A stretch of DNA of 64,000 nucleotides from Gymnorhina tibicen (lineage: Eukaryota; Chordata; Aves; Passeriformes; Artamidae), in assembly GCA_013399875.1 (NCBI GenBank), contig VXAZ01006360.1, forward strand, positions 434,001-498,000, given 5' to 3'. The notes below the pieces were generated by a model. That model made no database searches. It was not told where the DNA came from and worked only from the letters and a program-made list of their open reading frames with translations. The position numbers were made by a program, and so were the translations under genes. Positions 61,913 through 64,000 of this stretch are shown here, in pieces (positions within the stretch are counted from its first letter, which is position 1; every line of letters starts with the position of its first letter).

Positions 61913-64000
61913 CTGAAAACAGGAAAAAGAGAGAAGGTACATTTTTTTGAGCCATCAGAAAGACGTACTTTGAAAAGCTATGCTTTATTAAAGTAAGTGA
62001 ATAAATATAATGTACAGGGAGACAGCAAATTAGACCAGTATTTTTACTATGCAAAGTAAAACTAGTGCAAACTTTTACAATTTTGAAATGGAACAGGCTG
62101 CATATAAAAGAGCAAACATTCAATTAGGATTTATTTGGTCTAATAAAAAGTAATTATTTGCAGGACTCAATACGCTGAGGAAATAGTTGCAAACAGATTC
62201 CAAAGCTCATGTAATATACCCAAAGGTCTAGCCAATACACAGTCAGACATCTGCAGATAATGATAGCATTGAGAGAAAACAAGCAACCATGATTACATCT
62301 TTAATTTCTTTAAATAAATAAATAAATAATTCAGGTAATTCTTCAAACTGACCTTTCTTTGCTGAGTCTAAACCATTTATAAATGAATGCTACCTAAAGA
62401 AATAGCAGAGGTCTTCAAGAATGGATTCTATATAAGGACATACAAGACAACAATGATGGATTCCAATCCCCCAAGCCACTGTTTGTACCCACAGAACAAA
62501 AGTTTTTGACTTTTGATCAGTAGTTCATTATTCATTTCCCATGCTATGCACACAGACACACAGGAAAATAAGGAGGAAAAAAAAATGTTACTGAGCTTTC
62601 TTACTTAACTACTACCACTGTATGAAAAATGCGGTATCTTAATACTGATGTGAGCTCAAGTCATAAAATAATAGTGCATGCCAATATTCAAGTGAATCAA
62701 CTGGGTTCAAATCATTACAGAACAAATATCTTATCCTCAGAAACTACACAAATGCCACCTACCCATGTCACCAGCCAGATAACCTGAGCTGAAGAATGGT
62801 CACCTGTTTAGTGGAAGGAACAGGAATGTACCTACGCAAAAAGTGAAATGTCTGATGGTAAGGAAAAAAATAGAACTAAATGATCTCCTCACTTCACTGC
62901 TGCTATTTTAAGCCTAGTGCCTGATCCTTCAAAGCTTCTTTCAAAGCCTACCTAAACTAAACAAAGGAAAAAGCAGCCAAAGTATGGATTATTTCCACAG
63001 CCCTGATGATTGTCTCCTGTTTCTAGGGCCATAAATCATATTTGTGCTTTTTGTGAACAAACAGATAGTTGTCTGAAGAATTTTTTAACTTCCTTTAAAG
63101 TTTGTGCAGAAGCACAGCTTGAATTCAAACCTATCACCAGTCAGAAGGACTTACTAGTTTTGTTCTTGTCTCCTGCAATGCAAGCTGAAATTCAGCACAT
63201 GCTATCCTTTGTCAGCTTCCACTTTGCTTCACCTCATTGCTTCCAACAAGAAGTTGGTTTCGTTATTCCATCCCCTACCAAGACAACTGTGATGGCCTAC
63301 AGGCACAGTAACTGAGAGCAGTTACTCTGCTGACCCCAATGGTAGCTTGATTCAGTTGAGCACCTCAAACAAAATTATTCACTCCTAAATTACTATACCA
63401 ACAGCAACTCTAACTGCTCTGCTTTCTCTTACCAGGCTTTGATGGTGGTTAGATGCAGCATTACCCCAGCTTCTCCTTCCCTTCATTTCTGACATCAAAC
63501 TAAAGCATTCCCTGTTGAGCGAATCTTTCTACTGTTTCGAAGCACGAGAAAGCTCTTCAGTGTTCCTCTGGTTTAGTGCTTTAATTCTCTACTGTTTTCT
63601 ATTTATCCTGAGAGCACTTGTTTACCAGCATGGCATTCCAAAAGAATTCTGCTGCCTTTCTAGCTATGTTTATTATCAGATATGAACAGAAGACTGCCAT
63701 GCTGTAACTTTTTGAATCATGCAGGGGCTATTCATATTTTACAATTCGATTGCAAAGAAAACCTTGCTTTCTTTAAATCATGCTTTTCTGTGACAACATT
63801 GCTACGAACATCCTGCTCACTTTCTCCATTAAAGTGGAAGGAGCAGCAAAATCCAGATGAGTGAAGTGAACTCTCCATCTAGGGTGAAAACAACCTGTAT
63901 GGCCCTAGATGGAGAATAGTAACCCATCCTTCACCTGGTGCCTCTCCAGTGATACACAGATCAAAACCTGTGAACACTAAAATGTTACTTCTTCTCAAGC
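61913..64000. other. LRCH1 intron 1 (3' part)
   Basis: No coding exon is recognised here. It contains an (AAAT)n tract near 62311-62329 and otherwise unique AT-rich sequence. Open frames of up to about 100 codons (for example 63010-63315 plus) show no recognised domain. Confidence 0.8.
62311..62329. repeat. (AAAT)n microsatellite
   Basis: Consecutive TAAA units in intron 1. Confidence 0.9.

Noticed and set aside
1..64000. CRISPR arrays, operons, tRNA or rRNA genes
   Set aside because: No regularly spaced repeats, no tRNA cloverleaf or rRNA sequence was seen, and the window is vertebrate nuclear DNA.

Overview
This is a vertebrate nuclear window, most likely from a bird. It is AT-rich, carries spliced exons, an old CR1 LINE, a MIR-type SINE relic and a short solo retroviral LTR, and has no bacterial-type gene organisation. 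It holds one recognisable protein-coding gene on the minus strand: LRCH1 (leucine-rich repeat and calponin-homology domain protein 1). The species call and the choice of LRCH1 over its paralogues LRCH2, LRCH3 and LRCH4 rest on remembered family sequence, not on a search.

Layout, in transcript order from the right edge. 64000-61913 is the end of a long first intron; the first exon lies outside the window. Exons 2-6 (61912 down to 51055) encode the leucine-rich repeats and the start of the linker. Exons 7-15 (49129 down to 34666) encode the long, fast-evolving linker. One of these, exon 11, lies inside the run of Ns at 41429-41710; only its first two bases and its splice acceptor are visible. 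Exon 16 (28655-28762) is a phase-preserving cassette of 36 codons. Exons 17-19 (24385 down to 18770) encode the calponin-homology (CH) domain. Exon 20 (11184 down to 10978) finishes the domain and adds a hydrophobic C-terminal anchor before a TAA stop. The reading frame is continuous through every visible junction, which is the main support for the model. The visible coding sequence is 1904 nt.

1-10977 lies downstream of the stop: 3' UTR and intergenic DNA with no coding exon I can recognise. It contains an old CR1/L3-type LINE tail next to a MIR-like SINE. The introns hold a second CR1 fragment, a LINE ORF2 relic, simple repeats and a 309-bp solo LTR with a perfect 6-bp target-site duplication (60948-61268).

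The points most worth a second look are a 29-bp hairpin in intron 15 that is fully paired only in the LRCH1-sense strand, the membrane-anchor last exon with no visible soluble alternative, a GC-AG intron, the exon lost in the assembly gap, and the solo LTR. I found no sign of a novel multi-gene system.
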